This document shows positions 15,781-23,701 of a DNA stretch of 27,698 bases, one piece after another (the first letter of the stretch is position 1; every line of letters starts with the position of its first letter). The position numbers and the translations under genes are program-made. Below the pieces are notes generated by a model, which had not been told where the DNA came from, did not search any database, and saw only the letters and a list, made by a program, of their open reading frames with translations. Source of the DNA: Clostridium sp. UBA1056 (lineage in GTDB: Bacteria > Bacillota > Clostridia > Clostridiales > Clostridiaceae); the NCBI GenBank assembly GCA_002316385.1, contig DCDL01000056.1, forward strand, positions 1-27,698. The letters run 5' to 3'.

Positions 15781-17012
15781 ACTGTAAATTTACTTCCTTG
15801 TTCTTTTATGCTTTCCACCTGTAAAAAGCCTCCCTGACCTTCTATTATACTCTTAGAAAGAGCTAAGCCTATTCCTATTGAATCCGTCTTTCTTATACCA
15901 CTACTGCCTTTCCCTTTATAAAACCGTTCAAAAATATGAGGTAAGTCCTCTTTATCAATACCTTCTCCATTATCACTTATGGTAATTTTATGATAAAGTG
16001 AATTACTTTCATAGCAAATAGAAATCTCACCACACTGTTTTGTATGATCAATAGAGTTTTTAATTATATTTGTTAAGGCTTCACTTGTCCATCCTCTATC
16101 ATGAGGATACGAACCTTCTTCAGCCTTCACTCTGAAGTTTATATTTTTCTCTTCTATGCTTATTAATATAGGCTCCACAGCTTTTTCTATAGTTTCCTTA
16201 AAGCTGCTATTTGTCTTATTATATTCCACTATTCCGCCTTCAATTTTAGCAAGCTTTAATAATTTTTTTATAAGCCACTCCATACAATATAAGGAACTTC
16301 TCATTCTACAACCTATTTTCTCTACATCATCTTTACCCATAGAAGAATTATTAATTAGTGCTTCAGTAAATAAGCTCATAGAGGTTATTGGAGTTTTAAG
16401 CTGATGAGATATATTTGCTAAAGTATCCTTTAAAAAAATCTTTTCCTTAGTAAGCTCAGCTAATGCGTTTTCTAACCTTTCTGCCATTTGATTAAAATTA
16501 TGCGCTAGTACACTAAATGGACCTTCCCCTATAAATGAAAATCTTAAAGAAAAATCCCCTTCAACTACCTTTTTTATTCCTTGGTTTAGCATTCTAACAT
16601 AGATAACAATTTTCTTATAAAAAAAGAATATAATCAAATATAATATCGCCATAAAAAGGAGTAATAGAATATTAATATGTAATTTCAATCTTTCATAGGA
16701 TTCACTTACCTTAGGAATCAATTTGATATCCATGTCTTCTTTATAACCATAAGAAGACAAAATTCGCTTTCCCTTTTCATAATCCTCATATTTTGCGCCT
16801 TGTGTAAAAACTTCAACTACTTTATCTTCTTCAGTAGCTTGGGCATTTAAAAATGAACCTATTAAAGCACAGCTTTCATTTATATAATTCTTTTTAATTT
16901 TTTCAAAGCTTATGTTAATAACAATATTTAATGTAATTATTAAAATAGTTACTACTATAATCCACACTAAGCTAAATTGCTTTAAAAAATTATTTTTATA
17001 TACACCTTTCAT
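15759..17012 (-). CDS. Sensor histidine kinase
   Basis: A membrane sensor kinase of about 417 residues. Two transmembrane helices (about residues 12-33 and 108-130) flank an extracytoplasmic domain of about 75 residues. A HAMP linker follows, then HisKA with the phospho-acceptor in ISHQLKTPITS. The HATPase domain has N box NIIKNSIDHT, G1 DNGEGI, F box HIFERFYKG and G2 GIGLALS. A GTG at 17021 overlaps the regulator stop, but the ATG at 17012 fits the GAGGAG site better. The external domain distinguishes it from the short intramembrane-sensing kinases usual with Bce-type transporters. It pairs with the upstream response regulator. Confidence 0.94.
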   Translation of the reverse strand: MKGVYKNNFLKQFSLVWIIVVTILIITLNIVINISFEKIKKNYINESCALIGSFLNAQATEEDKVVEVFTQGAKYEDYEKGKRILSSYGYKEDMDIKLIPKVSESYERLKLHINILLLLFMAILYLIIFFFYKKIVIYVRMLNQGIKKVVEGDFSLRFSFIGEGPFSVLAHNFNQMAERLENALAELTKEKIFLKDTLANISHQLKTPITSMSLFTEALINNSSMGKDDVEKIGCRMRSSLYCMEWLIKKLLKLAKIEGGIVEYNKTNSSFKETIEKAVEPILISIEEKNINFRVKAEEGSYPHDRGWTSEALTNIIKNSIDHTKQCGEISICYESNSLYHKITISDNGEGIDKEDLPHIFERFYKGKGSSGIRKTDSIGIGLALSKSIIEGQGGFLQVESIKEQGSKFTVTFLTNL

Positions 17013-17020
17013 TTTACACA

Positions 17021-17713
17021 CTACTCCTCTATAACATTTTTATCCCACTTATATCCCAAACCTCTTAAGTTTACTAAATAGTTTGGCTTTGATGGTTCAT
17101 CCTCAAGCTTTTCTCTAAGCCTTCTCACATACACAGCAGGTGTGTTTTCATCCACAAAATCTCCCTGAATATCCCACAACCTGTGGAGAATTTCTTCCTT
17201 AGAAATAACCTTATATGGATAACCCATAAAATATAAAAGCAACTTATACTCAACAGCTGTTAAAATAATTTCCTTTTTGTTTTTATAAACCTTTGCATCT
17301 AAACTGTTTACTTCTATATCTCCTGAAATAAATCTTGTTTTTGGGGAGTTGCTTGTCCTTCTAAGTACCGCTTTAATTCTTGACAAAAGCTCCTTTAACC
17401 TAAACGGTTTTATAATATAATCGTCACCACCAAGATCAAAGCCTAAGACTACATTAACTTCCTCATCTAATGCTGTTAAAAATATTATTGGTACCTTGCT
17501 CTTTTCTCTTACATACTTACAAAATTCATATCCATTACCATCTGGTAATCCAATATCTAAAAGAATAAGTTTAAACTCTTCATTAAATAACTGTTTTGCA
17601 CTAGATATGTCTGCAGCTCTTATTACTTCAAAGCCATCATTTTTTAAATTATACTCAATACCTAAGGCAACAGCTTCATCATCTTCCACTAGTAAAATCT
17701 TAATATTATCCAT
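17021..17713 (-). CDS. OmpR/PhoB-family response regulator
   Basis: A 230-residue two-component regulator. The receiver domain (about residues 1-120) has the acidic pair EDDE, phospho-acceptor aspartate in LLLDIGLPDG, conserved threonine in FLTALDEE and lysine in IIKPFRLKEL. The C-terminal winged helix (about 130-225) ends with VYVRRLREKLE...YLVNLRGLGYKWD, the PhoB-type DNA-binding wing. The start has AGGAGGAAGG upstream. It is the first gene of the cluster and presumably activates the FtsX-type transporter genes downstream. No direct-repeat target site could be assigned by eye. Confidence 0.95.
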   Translation of the reverse strand: MDNIKILLVEDDEAVALGIEYNLKNDGFEVIRAADISSAKQLFNEEFKLILLDIGLPDGNGYEFCKYVREKSKVPIIFLTALDEEVNVVLGFDLGGDDYIIKPFRLKELLSRIKAVLRRTSNSPKTRFISGDIEVNSLDAKVYKNKKEIILTAVEYKLLLYFMGYPYKVISKEEILHRLWDIQGDFVDENTPAVYVRRLREKLEDEPSKPNYLVNLRGLGYKWDKNVIEE

Positions 17714-18099
17714 ACCTTCCTCCTACTTTAATAAGTATTTATACTAAAAACTGATTAACTTTTCACCTTATATTTGCATATTCAAATGTACTTTCATTAA
17801 TTTCGTCCTCCATATAATAATGTTTCATCAAATTTTACATAAAATTACTTCATTCTAACTTTAATGAGTGCATTTTAACTGTACGAATTATTGTTTGATT
17901 CTTAGTAACTTCCAAATTTCCAACTACGATGATAAAATTATACATTATTCTATATATATAACTTTATCACAAACTTGCCCACCTGTTAAATAATTTAAAT
18001 TTATCCAAATATAACAACATATTAAGCCTTAAATTAGTTTGGACAATTAATAATACATTTTATTATAGTTCAAATGTAGAAGGTGATTGGAGGTAAGTG
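17714..18099. other. Upstream region of the two-component operon
   Basis: About 390 bp without a real gene. On the minus strand a nine-codon frame (17768-17797, MKVHLNMQI) follows a GGAGG at 17807-17811, but no good promoter was found for it and I do not call it. On the plus strand TTGGAC near 18038 followed by TATTAT or ATTATA near 18061 could be the promoter of the short ORF at 18100. The operon promoter of the response regulator must lie here but is not obvious. Confidence 0.4.
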
Positions 18100-18192
18100 A
18101 TGAAAGAGAAAAGTTATACAAAAGAATTAAAAGAAGAGATATTAATAGAAGTAAAAGATGCCCTAGGTAATAATATAATTGTCGTAGAGTAA
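18100..18192 (+). pseudogene. 30-codon ORF, probable remnant of a transposase N-terminus
   Basis: The only plus-strand protein-like frame with a strong ribosome binding site (TTGGAGG then ATG). Its start, MKEKSYTKELKEEI, has the look of the N-terminal DNA-binding part of IS3-type transposase OrfA proteins (M-x-x-K-x-Y-T/S-x-E-F/L-K-x-E). The frame ends after 30 codons, before the helix-turn-helix would be complete, and no transposase continuation is found downstream. A truncated insertion-sequence remnant is the best reading, but an expressed small peptide is not excluded. Confidence 0.4.
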
Positions 18193-18197
18193 AATAA

Positions 18198-18222
18198 AAG
18201 AGCATTCATCTAGAACACTCTT
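18198..18222 (-). terminator. Hairpin with U-run on the minus strand
   Basis: On the minus strand AAGAGTGTTC and GAATGCTCTT pair over ten positions (two of them G-U) around a five-base loop, followed by TTTTATTTT. Read from the plus strand the same stem has two mismatches, so it is better suited to stop minus-strand transcripts, perhaps as a second terminator of the antiporter operon. It lies just past the 30-codon ORF. Confidence 0.55.
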
Positions 18223-18313
18223 CTTATTAAAACTTCATTTATATGAATAGCTTTTTATGGTAGATATATTATAACAATTTAATATTATTGAGAAATAGAG
18301 ATCAAAATTGTAA

Positions 18314-18351
18314 AAGCCACTCAATTTGAATTTCTTCATATCGAGTGGCTT
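18314..18351 (-). terminator. Intrinsic terminator of the TetR-antiporter operon
   Basis: A 9 bp perfect outer stem (AAGCCACTC / GAGTGGCTT) with further pairing inside, followed on the minus strand by TTTTACAATTTT. It is about 190 bp beyond the antiporter stop. The rest of 18193-18537 is AT-rich and shows no gene. Confidence 0.75.
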
Positions 18352-18537
18352 GGATTATCTATTTACTACATATAGTATAGCAAAACATCCATTGTAATCA
18401 GTTTATTTTTACATGTCATTTCAAGACTTTTTTCATCTAAAGGTTAAAGACTTTGACTATCATAAAAACCATGATTGCGGGTTGAATCTGTGTATAAATA
18501 TGTTTTGTATCATGATTTTATAAATACTCTCAAAGAT

Positions 18538-19818
18538 CTATAATGATTTCTCTATCATATTTTTTTCATTTTTCTGTATATTTTCATTGCTGATTTCATC
18601 TTTTTTATTAAATTCTCCTGCCCATTCAAAAGCCTTTTTAGATGCGATAACTGCAATAATCTCGTTAATAACAGCAGCCGCTGCAATTGTTCCTTGGATA
18701 ACCTTAGCATATTCTGGTGCTGGCCCTGATAGAACAGAAACAGCTATACCTGTAAATACAAGAGATACACCTGAATGAGGAAGCAATGTGAGTCCTAAAT
18801 ATTTTTTTACGGTTTCTGGTGAATCTGTTATAACAGCTCCGATGAATGCTCCACCATATTTACCTACAGCTCTTGAGATGATATAAATGGCAGTAAATAA
18901 TCCCGCACCTAAAATCAGATGATAGTCAAGTGGTGTTCCAAGATTTAAGATAACTACAATCATAGAAATACCAAGAATAGGATTAAATGAGTTCATAATT
19001 TGGTCTAGACGTTCCTCTGAAATCATGTTAGAAAATGTTGCTGAGAAAGCCATACCAATAAGCATAAAGTTAAGTACAGGTTTTGGTAAAACTAAATCAT
19101 TAAATATGAAACCAACACCTGCTGATATTAGTATGGTTGCACTAAGCAACAATACAGTTACTTTTGGTGAACGTTCTCTTTTCAGTACAAATCCTGCAAA
19201 AAATCCTGTAACAATCCCAATAATAATTGGTAGTAGAACTACAAGTAATATCATATAAGCTGGTAGTTTTTGCTCAGAGAGATTGGCAGAGATAATAGAT
19301 ATAGTTGAAAAAAACACAATTACTCCTACCATATCATCAAGGGCTGCCATAGGAATTAATGTCTTAGTTACAGGCCCGTCTGTTTTAAACTCACGCACAA
19401 TAGAAAGTGCTGGTGCTGGTGCAGTTGCAAGAGCAATACCCCCAAATATAAATGCAAGATAAATAGGAAATCCTACAAAATAAAACACAACCCCAAATAC
19501 CAAGCTCACAACAAAAAATGTTCCTAATGATTGAGTTAATGTTGTTACAATAATTTGTGTACCAGATTTTTTGATTTTTTTCCAAACTAGCTCCGTACCT
19601 ATTAAAAGCCCCACTCCACATTCCAAAATGTGCATAATAGGCTGATACCAACTAGCATTCAAAACTGCATCATTTACAATTCCAAATGCATGTGGACCAA
19701 GTAGCATACCAGTAAGTAGCCATCCTAAAATAGCAGGTAACTTGATTTTTGAAACAAGCTTACCAATGAAAAATGCAATAACAATTGCCAATAAAAGTCT
19801 TAATATTAAGAATGTCAT
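18538..19818 (-). CDS. CPA2-family cation/proton antiporter
   Basis: A 426-residue, roughly twelve-helix transporter of the monovalent cation:proton antiporter-2 (Kef/NapA-like) group. It opens with LPAILGWLLTGMLLGP, carries the ALDDMVGVIVFF acidic segment in mid-protein, and has typical GVGFIFNDL and LLPHSGVSLVFTGIAVS helices. The C-terminus is a charged tail without an RCK/TrkA domain. Its RBS (AAGGAGG) lies within the last codons of the TetR gene, 2 bp away, so the two are translationally linked. It may expel Na+ or K+ or a larger cationic compound; the TetR partner suggests induction by a ligand. To the eye it is less AT-rich than its neighbours, which may reflect acquisition by transfer. 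Confidence 0.92.
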   Translation of the reverse strand: MTFLILRLLLAIVIAFFIGKLVSKIKLPAILGWLLTGMLLGPHAFGIVNDAVLNASWYQPIMHILECGVGLLIGTELVWKKIKKSGTQIIVTTLTQSLGTFFVVSLVFGVVFYFVGFPIYLAFIFGGIALATAPAPALSIVREFKTDGPVTKTLIPMAALDDMVGVIVFFSTISIISANLSEQKLPAYMILLVVLLPIIIGIVTGFFAGFVLKRERSPKVTVLLLSATILISAGVGFIFNDLVLPKPVLNFMLIGMAFSATFSNMISEERLDQIMNSFNPILGISMIVVILNLGTPLDYHLILGAGLFTAIYIISRAVGKYGGAFIGAVITDSPETVKKYLGLTLLPHSGVSLVFTGIAVSVLSGPAPEYAKVIQGTIAAAAVINEIIAVIASKKAFEWAGEFNKKDEISNENIQKNEKNMIEKSL

Positions 19819-19820
19819 TT

Positions 19821-20444
19821 TTATAATTCCTCCTTCGCAATACCATAAATCATAATATTCAATATTTTTGACAGTTTAAGTTCATGTACTTCTATTATAG
19901 AATTGAAGTCTAAGCTTTCATAAGCTTTGTCTTGAAAATAACCATTGAACATTTCTTGAAAAATAAAGAAATATTCCGTTGCTTCTTCTTTTGTAATACC
20001 ATCTCGCAGTGTTACATTACTTAGTGCCATACGATAGTGATTAATATTTAGTGCATCAAAATCAGCTCTTAAGTTCCGAATTTTCTCTTTTAGATGTACG
20101 GGCGGTTGTAAAACTGCATTAAAAAATATATGGCTGTAATAAACATTTTCTTGAAAAAAACGATACCTTAAGTCAATATAACTTTGCATATACTTCTGAA
20201 AATCTAATTGGTCAAATTCTTCTTTGTTAAGATAATCTACAAATGCATCAAAGCAAGCCTTAACGCATTTTAGAAATAGTTCGTCTTTACTTTCGAAATA
20301 GTGATAGATAAGTCCTTTTGAAATTTTGTTATCGTTACATATATTGTTAAGCGAAGCGTTTTCATAGGTCTTTGTTCCAAACTCCGCTATTGCAGCATTT
20401 AATATCTTGTCTTTGCTGAGCTGACTTTTCTCTTTTTGATTCAT
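19821..20444 (-). CDS. TetR-family transcriptional regulator
   Basis: A 207-residue regulator. The N-terminal TetR helix-turn-helix (about residues 10-55) has KILNAAIAEFGTKTYENASL and ISKGLIYHYFESKDELFLKCV; a ligand-binding helical domain follows. The ATG at 20444 is chosen because GGAGG lies five bases upstream, and the extension to 20501 would cross the operator. It is first in an operon with the antiporter and presumably represses it through the inverted repeat at 20465-20515, with release on binding an unknown ligand or in response to ionic stress. Confidence 0.94.
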   Translation of the reverse strand: MNQKEKSQLSKDKILNAAIAEFGTKTYENASLNNICNDNKISKGLIYHYFESKDELFLKCVKACFDAFVDYLNKEEFDQLDFQKYMQSYIDLRYRFFQENVYYSHIFFNAVLQPPVHLKEKIRNLRADFDALNINHYRMALSNVTLRDGITKEEATEYFFIFQEMFNGYFQDKAYESLDFNSIIEVHELKLSKILNIMIYGIAKEEL

Positions 20445-20464
20445 AATATCCTCCAAAAACAAAT

Positions 20465-20515
20465 ATTGACTACCAGGTCTATCATATTCTATCAAAAACA
20501 AACCAGGTGGTCAAT
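20465..20515 (-). promoter_or_regulatory. Promoter and TetR operator of the antiporter operon
   Basis: Inverted repeats ATTGACTACCAGGT (20465-20478) and ACCAGGTGGTCAAT (20502-20515) are complementary at 12 of 14 positions. On the minus strand TTGACC (20509-20514), a 17-base spacer and TAGAAT (20486-20491) form a good promoter. One operator arm covers the -35 box and the other lies just past the -10 box, ideal for repression by the TetR protein encoded next. Confidence 0.75.
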
Positions 20516-20646
20516 AATATAAACGATTAATTGCAAAAAAATTTACAATTGAATTTCTAGTATAAATTTACTGATAACTATTTATAGTCATTTACTCTTT
20601 ATACTGTTAGATAATATAAAATAAATAAAAAGAACACCCTTACCTT

Positions 20647-20704
20647 AAAATGTACCCTATAAAATAGACAGTTTAAAAAAAGTCTATTTTATAGGGTACA
20701 TTTT
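20647..20704. repeat. Perfect 23 bp inverted repeat with 12-base loop
   Basis: Arms 20647-20669 and 20682-20704 are exact reverse complements (AAAATGTACCCTATAAAATA then GAC). It lies about 30 bp after the stop of the small methyltransferase gene and could terminate it, although the stem is much longer than usual. The arm sequence TGTACCCTATAAAATAGACA resembles terminal inverted repeats of IS3-type insertion sequences. An end-to-end remnant is therefore an alternative; that resemblance is from memory and not verified. Confidence 0.75.
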
Positions 20705-20734
20705 ACATTTTAGATGCTCTTATAATTACAGATT

Positions 20735-21346
20735 TTATTTTTTTATACCACACATACTAAATAACTGATATGGATGCTCTTTTCCTTCAGTTTCCTTTGT
20801 CCCTGAATAAAATACTCTTGAACCCCTAGCCTCAAAACCACCTTTATTTAGTAAGTCTTCCATATCTGCAAGTTTAAATCCGTTATGGCCACTAAATCCA
20901 TGCACTTCATCATGGAAACTACCATCATCAGGACATAAGTCTACAACTATTAATTTTCCATTTTTATCAAGTAACTCACATAATTTTTTTATCACCTTTG
21001 GCAAGTCTTCTATGTGATGAAAAGCCATAGAGGTATAGATTACATCAAATTTTCCACTATCAGGAAATTCAAATAAATCTCCACACCAGGTTTTCATATT
21101 CTTTATATTATTCTTTTCTATTTTTAATTTTAATTGCTCTATCATTCCTTCAGATAAGTCCATCATCAATATACTGGAAAATCTATGAGTTAGATTTTCT
21201 GATATAAGTCCTGTACCGGATCCAAATTCCAATGCCCTCAAATTATCCTTTTCCTCTAAATAGGTTTCTATTTCATCACTAACTTTCTTTGCTCTTTCAA
21301 CTCTATATTCTGTATCCCACTTTTTTGACTCATCATCAAAGTACAT
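20735..21346 (-). CDS. Class I SAM-dependent methyltransferase
   Basis: A 203-residue methyltransferase. The SAM-binding motif I is ALEFGSGTGLIS, followed by the acidic residue in MMDLSEGM, motif IV region FDVIYTSMAFHHIED, and KLIVVDLCPDD. These match the methyltransf_11/25 (UbiE-like) group that modify small molecules or, less often, proteins. The target is unknown. The C-terminus is a short extension ending YQLFSMCGIKK. The ATG follows AAGGGGATGGGG. It lies 31 bp downstream of the small membrane protein gene and probably shares its transcript. Confidence 0.9.
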   Translation of the reverse strand: MYFDDESKKWDTEYRVERAKKVSDEIETYLEEKDNLRALEFGSGTGLISENLTHRFSSILMMDLSEGMIEQLKLKIEKNNIKNMKTWCGDLFEFPDSGKFDVIYTSMAFHHIEDLPKVIKKLCELLDKNGKLIVVDLCPDDGSFHDEVHGFSGHNGFKLADMEDLLNKGGFEARGSRVFYSGTKETEGKEHPYQLFSMCGIKK

Positions 21347-21377
21347 AGCCCCATCCCCTTAAAATAAATTTTTTAAA

Positions 21378-21566
21378 TTATACTTCTTCTTTACCTTTAT
21401 TTCTTATAAATAATTTATTTATAAGAATATAGCCTCCAATAATTATAGCTATTCCTATGGTCCACTTAAAAAACTCTGGAATATCTACATCTCTAAGTAA
21501 ATATCTAAATCCGTCTGCAAGCAAAAATCCTATAATCCAATAGACTACCGATTTAATGTCCTCCAT
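21378..21566 (-). CDS. Small two-helix membrane protein
   Basis: A 62-residue hypothetical protein with two hydrophobic helices (about residues 8-24 and 34-52), an acidic/basic connector (RYLLRDVDIPEFF) and a charged C-terminus. No family is recognised. No proper ribosome binding site precedes the ATG: GGAGG is found only within codons 1-3. A GGGGGG run (21610-21615) lies 44 bases upstream, and between them is a hairpin (21579-21605, GGTTAT...ATAACC with an inner CTAA/TTAG). Expression may therefore depend on this leader. It lies directly upstream of the methyltransferase gene and may be co-transcribed. Confidence 0.65.
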   Translation of the reverse strand: MEDIKSVVYWIIGFLLADGFRYLLRDVDIPEFFKWTIGIAIIIGGYILINKLFIRNKGKEEV

Positions 21567-21760
21567 GTTAACTATATAGGTTATATCTAAAACTTTTAGA
21601 TAACCATTTCCCCCCTTTTAATTAAGTACTATATATATTTTATCATACATTGAATCATAGATTAAGTAATGTAAATCAAATACTCTTTACTAATAAACTT
21701 ATATAGCGATGTTTAAAAATAGTTTAGCTTATACACATTACCATCTCCCATAAAAATATT

Positions 21761-23107
21761 TTAAATTATACAAGTAAACTTATATAATTGAATGGCATCT
21801 TTACCATTAACCCTAACTATCTTAGGTGGCCTAGCATACTCTATACTTATTTTTTGAGTTTCCTCTTCTAATAATAGCCCTCTGGCCTTCATAGCATTGA
21901 TTAAACTAATCTTTCTGTTATTAGGAAATATTATATAAGCAACACTTTTTCTATCTTGCTTTAACAATTCAACAATATCATTTGCTAGAACATCCAATTT
22001 GATATCGAATGGTGGATCACATATAACTCTATCAAATTTTTTTAAATATTTATTCTGTAAAAATTTTGTTAAACCAATATTTAAATCATATTTTACAAAT
22101 TTTAGACCACCATTTTCTCTAAATCTGTTATCTCGTTCAAAAAGGACTATGTTTTTATTTATCTTATATGCATACTGTGCTACGGATGGAGTAACTAGAC
22201 ATGCTGTATATCCTTCACATAATTCTGCTAGATTTGCTGTAGTTTCAACAGAAAAGAAATATTGCATATACTCTAAATTCTGATTTAATTTAACATAGGC
22301 TTCGGAATTGCTATAGGAGAGCTCCACATAGGGAAATATTAAATTATTCCTATGAGCATACAGTCTATCAATGTTGTTATCATTCATTAAAGATATTATA
22401 TTCCTCTTATGCAATTCCAAATTAACATTTACATCTCTTTTAATGAACCTTAACCAAATAAATCCATTAGGATGCCTATTACTATCAACATATAGACTAT
22501 AGCTATTATATTCTAATTGTAAACCAAGGTCATGAATTAAATTCCATGACTTTAATATCCATCCTGGTTTTGTCAGTACTACTAATCTTCCATCTTTTTT
22601 TAGCAACTTACTTGACTTTGTTAATAACTTTTCAAACATCTCATATTCTATTCCAGTTTCAAGACTAAACCTGTTTATCTGTACTTCTTCTAAGATATTA
22701 ATTAAATTAGTAATACCCACAATTGCTACATCAAAAGATTCATTCTCATATTCTACAAGCCCTATATCAAAATTAGAGCTAATAATTTCTGTATATTTAT
22801 AACCTGATAAAAGTTCATTGATATTTTTCAATAATCCATTATCAAGGCCGCAACTTGTATCTAAAATTTGTGTCACTAATTTTTGTGGTGTATATATATA
22901 TGATATTAGTAATGTGGTAATCTCTAAATACGAGCCTATTGTGATTACATTGTCAGTATCATTAATACAAGCAAAATTAATAAACGATAAGGCTTTATTT
23001 AAACCAAATATATTTGAAATTAACATATTTCTGATTTCATGTTCATAAACTAACTCCATCGCACAAATTACATCTTCTTCATGTGCAAACTTCAATGTTG
23101 TATCCAT
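21761..23107 (-). CDS. Two-domain methyltransferase with N6-adenine-Mtase-like C-terminal domain
   Basis: A 448-residue protein with two SAM-methyltransferase-like halves. The N-terminal half has a motif-I-like DTSCGLDNGLL (about residues 83-93), FDVAIVGITNLINIL (125-139) and LLKKDGRLVVLTKPGW (168-183). The C-terminal half fits the N6-adenine-methyltransferase-like pattern (PF10237 type): FFSVETTANLAEL (284-296), TPSVAQYA (306-313), LFERDNRF (322-329), KYDLN (339-343) and the catalytic-type FDRVICDPPFDI (358-369). The target could be RNA, DNA or protein, since related families include rRNA m6A and protein lysine methylases. The ATG follows AAGGAGG. An attenuator-like leader precedes it. The fusion is unusual, and I know no named bacterial protein of this layout. 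Confidence 0.8.
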   Translation of the reverse strand: MDTTLKFAHEEDVICAMELVYEHEIRNMLISNIFGLNKALSFINFACINDTDNVITIGSYLEITTLLISYIYTPQKLVTQILDTSCGLDNGLLKNINELLSGYKYTEIISSNFDIGLVEYENESFDVAIVGITNLINILEEVQINRFSLETGIEYEMFEKLLTKSSKLLKKDGRLVVLTKPGWILKSWNLIHDLGLQLEYNSYSLYVDSNRHPNGFIWLRFIKRDVNVNLELHKRNIISLMNDNNIDRLYAHRNNLIFPYVELSYSNSEAYVKLNQNLEYMQYFFSVETTANLAELCEGYTACLVTPSVAQYAYKINKNIVLFERDNRFRENGGLKFVKYDLNIGLTKFLQNKYLKKFDRVICDPPFDIKLDVLANDIVELLKQDRKSVAYIIFPNNRKISLINAMKARGLLLEEETQKISIEYARPPKIVRVNGKDAIQLYKFTCII

Positions 23108-23170
23108 TGATAGGACCTCCTTAAAATAAGCTTTGAGGCCTAACCATCGATTTATTAAATATAAAACAAA

Positions 23171-23203
23171 AGGCTACAAAAAAGCGCTGCTTTCTTGTAG
23201 CCT
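23171..23203 (-). terminator. Terminator/attenuator hairpin ahead of the methyltransferase gene
   Basis: Outer stem AGGCTACAA / TTGTAGCCT and inner stem AAAGC / GCTTT around a three-base loop, followed on the minus strand by TTTTGTTTT. It is about 65 bp before the methyltransferase start. It may end the upstream radical SAM operon (500 bp away) or act as an attenuator for transcripts started at 23516-23544. Confidence 0.8.
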
Positions 23204-23466
23204 AAAAATACGTAATCAATTTTATACTTAAATAAGTTTATCTAATAAGAACTATATATATTTAATGCGATAAAAATAAATATATACAATCTTCAATTAC
23301 TATAGCTCCTATACTAATAAACTTAACGTCTATATAAAATATAAATACAATTTTAGTTCTATAAGAGGTATGTCTTTTAATCGCTAACTTAAAAGAAGTA
23401 CACAAAAAAACCTAATGATTAGGCATTTTATTCTTTCTTTTATCAATTTTCAATTATGAAAATTAA

Positions 23467-23487
23467 TTAGCAATTACACAATTTCAT
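23467..23487 (-). CDS. Possible six-residue leader peptide (MKLCNC)
   Basis: An ATG preceded at seven bases by a perfect AGGAGG (23495-23500) opens a six-codon frame with two cysteine codons, then TAA. It starts about 20-25 bases after the predicted transcription start of the promoter at 23516-23544. Such a strong promoter and RBS with no gene behind them favour a regulatory leader peptide. The peptide itself cannot be verified from sequence. Confidence 0.4.
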   Translation of the reverse strand: MKLCNC

Positions 23488-23515
23488 TGTTGTACCTCCT
23501 ATATTTGATAAAACC

Positions 23516-23544
23516 ATTATAACATTTTTTTAAAACTAAGGCAA
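23516..23544 (-). promoter_or_regulatory. Promoter of the methyltransferase leader
   Basis: Minus-strand TTGCCT (23539-23544), a 17-base spacer and a consensus TATAAT (23516-23521). It is about 410 bp upstream of the methyltransferase start codon and is the best promoter in this region. Confidence 0.65.
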
Positions 23545-23701
23545 TAAATAACAACATATGGAATTTGATTAAATCTTTGCTTTAATTAATTAAAATAGCA
23601 TTTTATCTATATTTTAGTTTTATTCACCGTATACGCTTCCTATATACCTCAATCTAAGTCAATCAAATACTGTTTAATAGTAAAATTTATACGGGATTGT
23701 G

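Larger units (their letters stand above)
23108..23701. other. 594 bp leader region of the two-domain methyltransferase
   Basis: No long ORF. Read on the minus strand it contains in order: a promoter (23516-23544), a six-codon ORF with strong RBS (23467-23487), an 8 bp hairpin (AATTTTCA/TGAAAATT, near 23448-23467), a weak hairpin followed by seven T (near 23404-23424), an AT-rich stretch, the terminator-like hairpin at 23171-23203, and finally the methyltransferase RBS. The arrangement resembles antibiotic-responsive attenuator leaders. Confidence 0.55.

Noticed and set aside
17768..17797. Nine-codon leader frame MKVHLNMQI upstream of the response regulator
   Set aside because: It has a GGAGG site, but no promoter, terminator or alternative structure was found around it; chance is likely in AT-rich DNA.
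19391..19651. Minus-strand 86-codon frame inside the antiporter gene
   Set aside because: Out-of-frame shadow of the antiporter, with no separate RBS.
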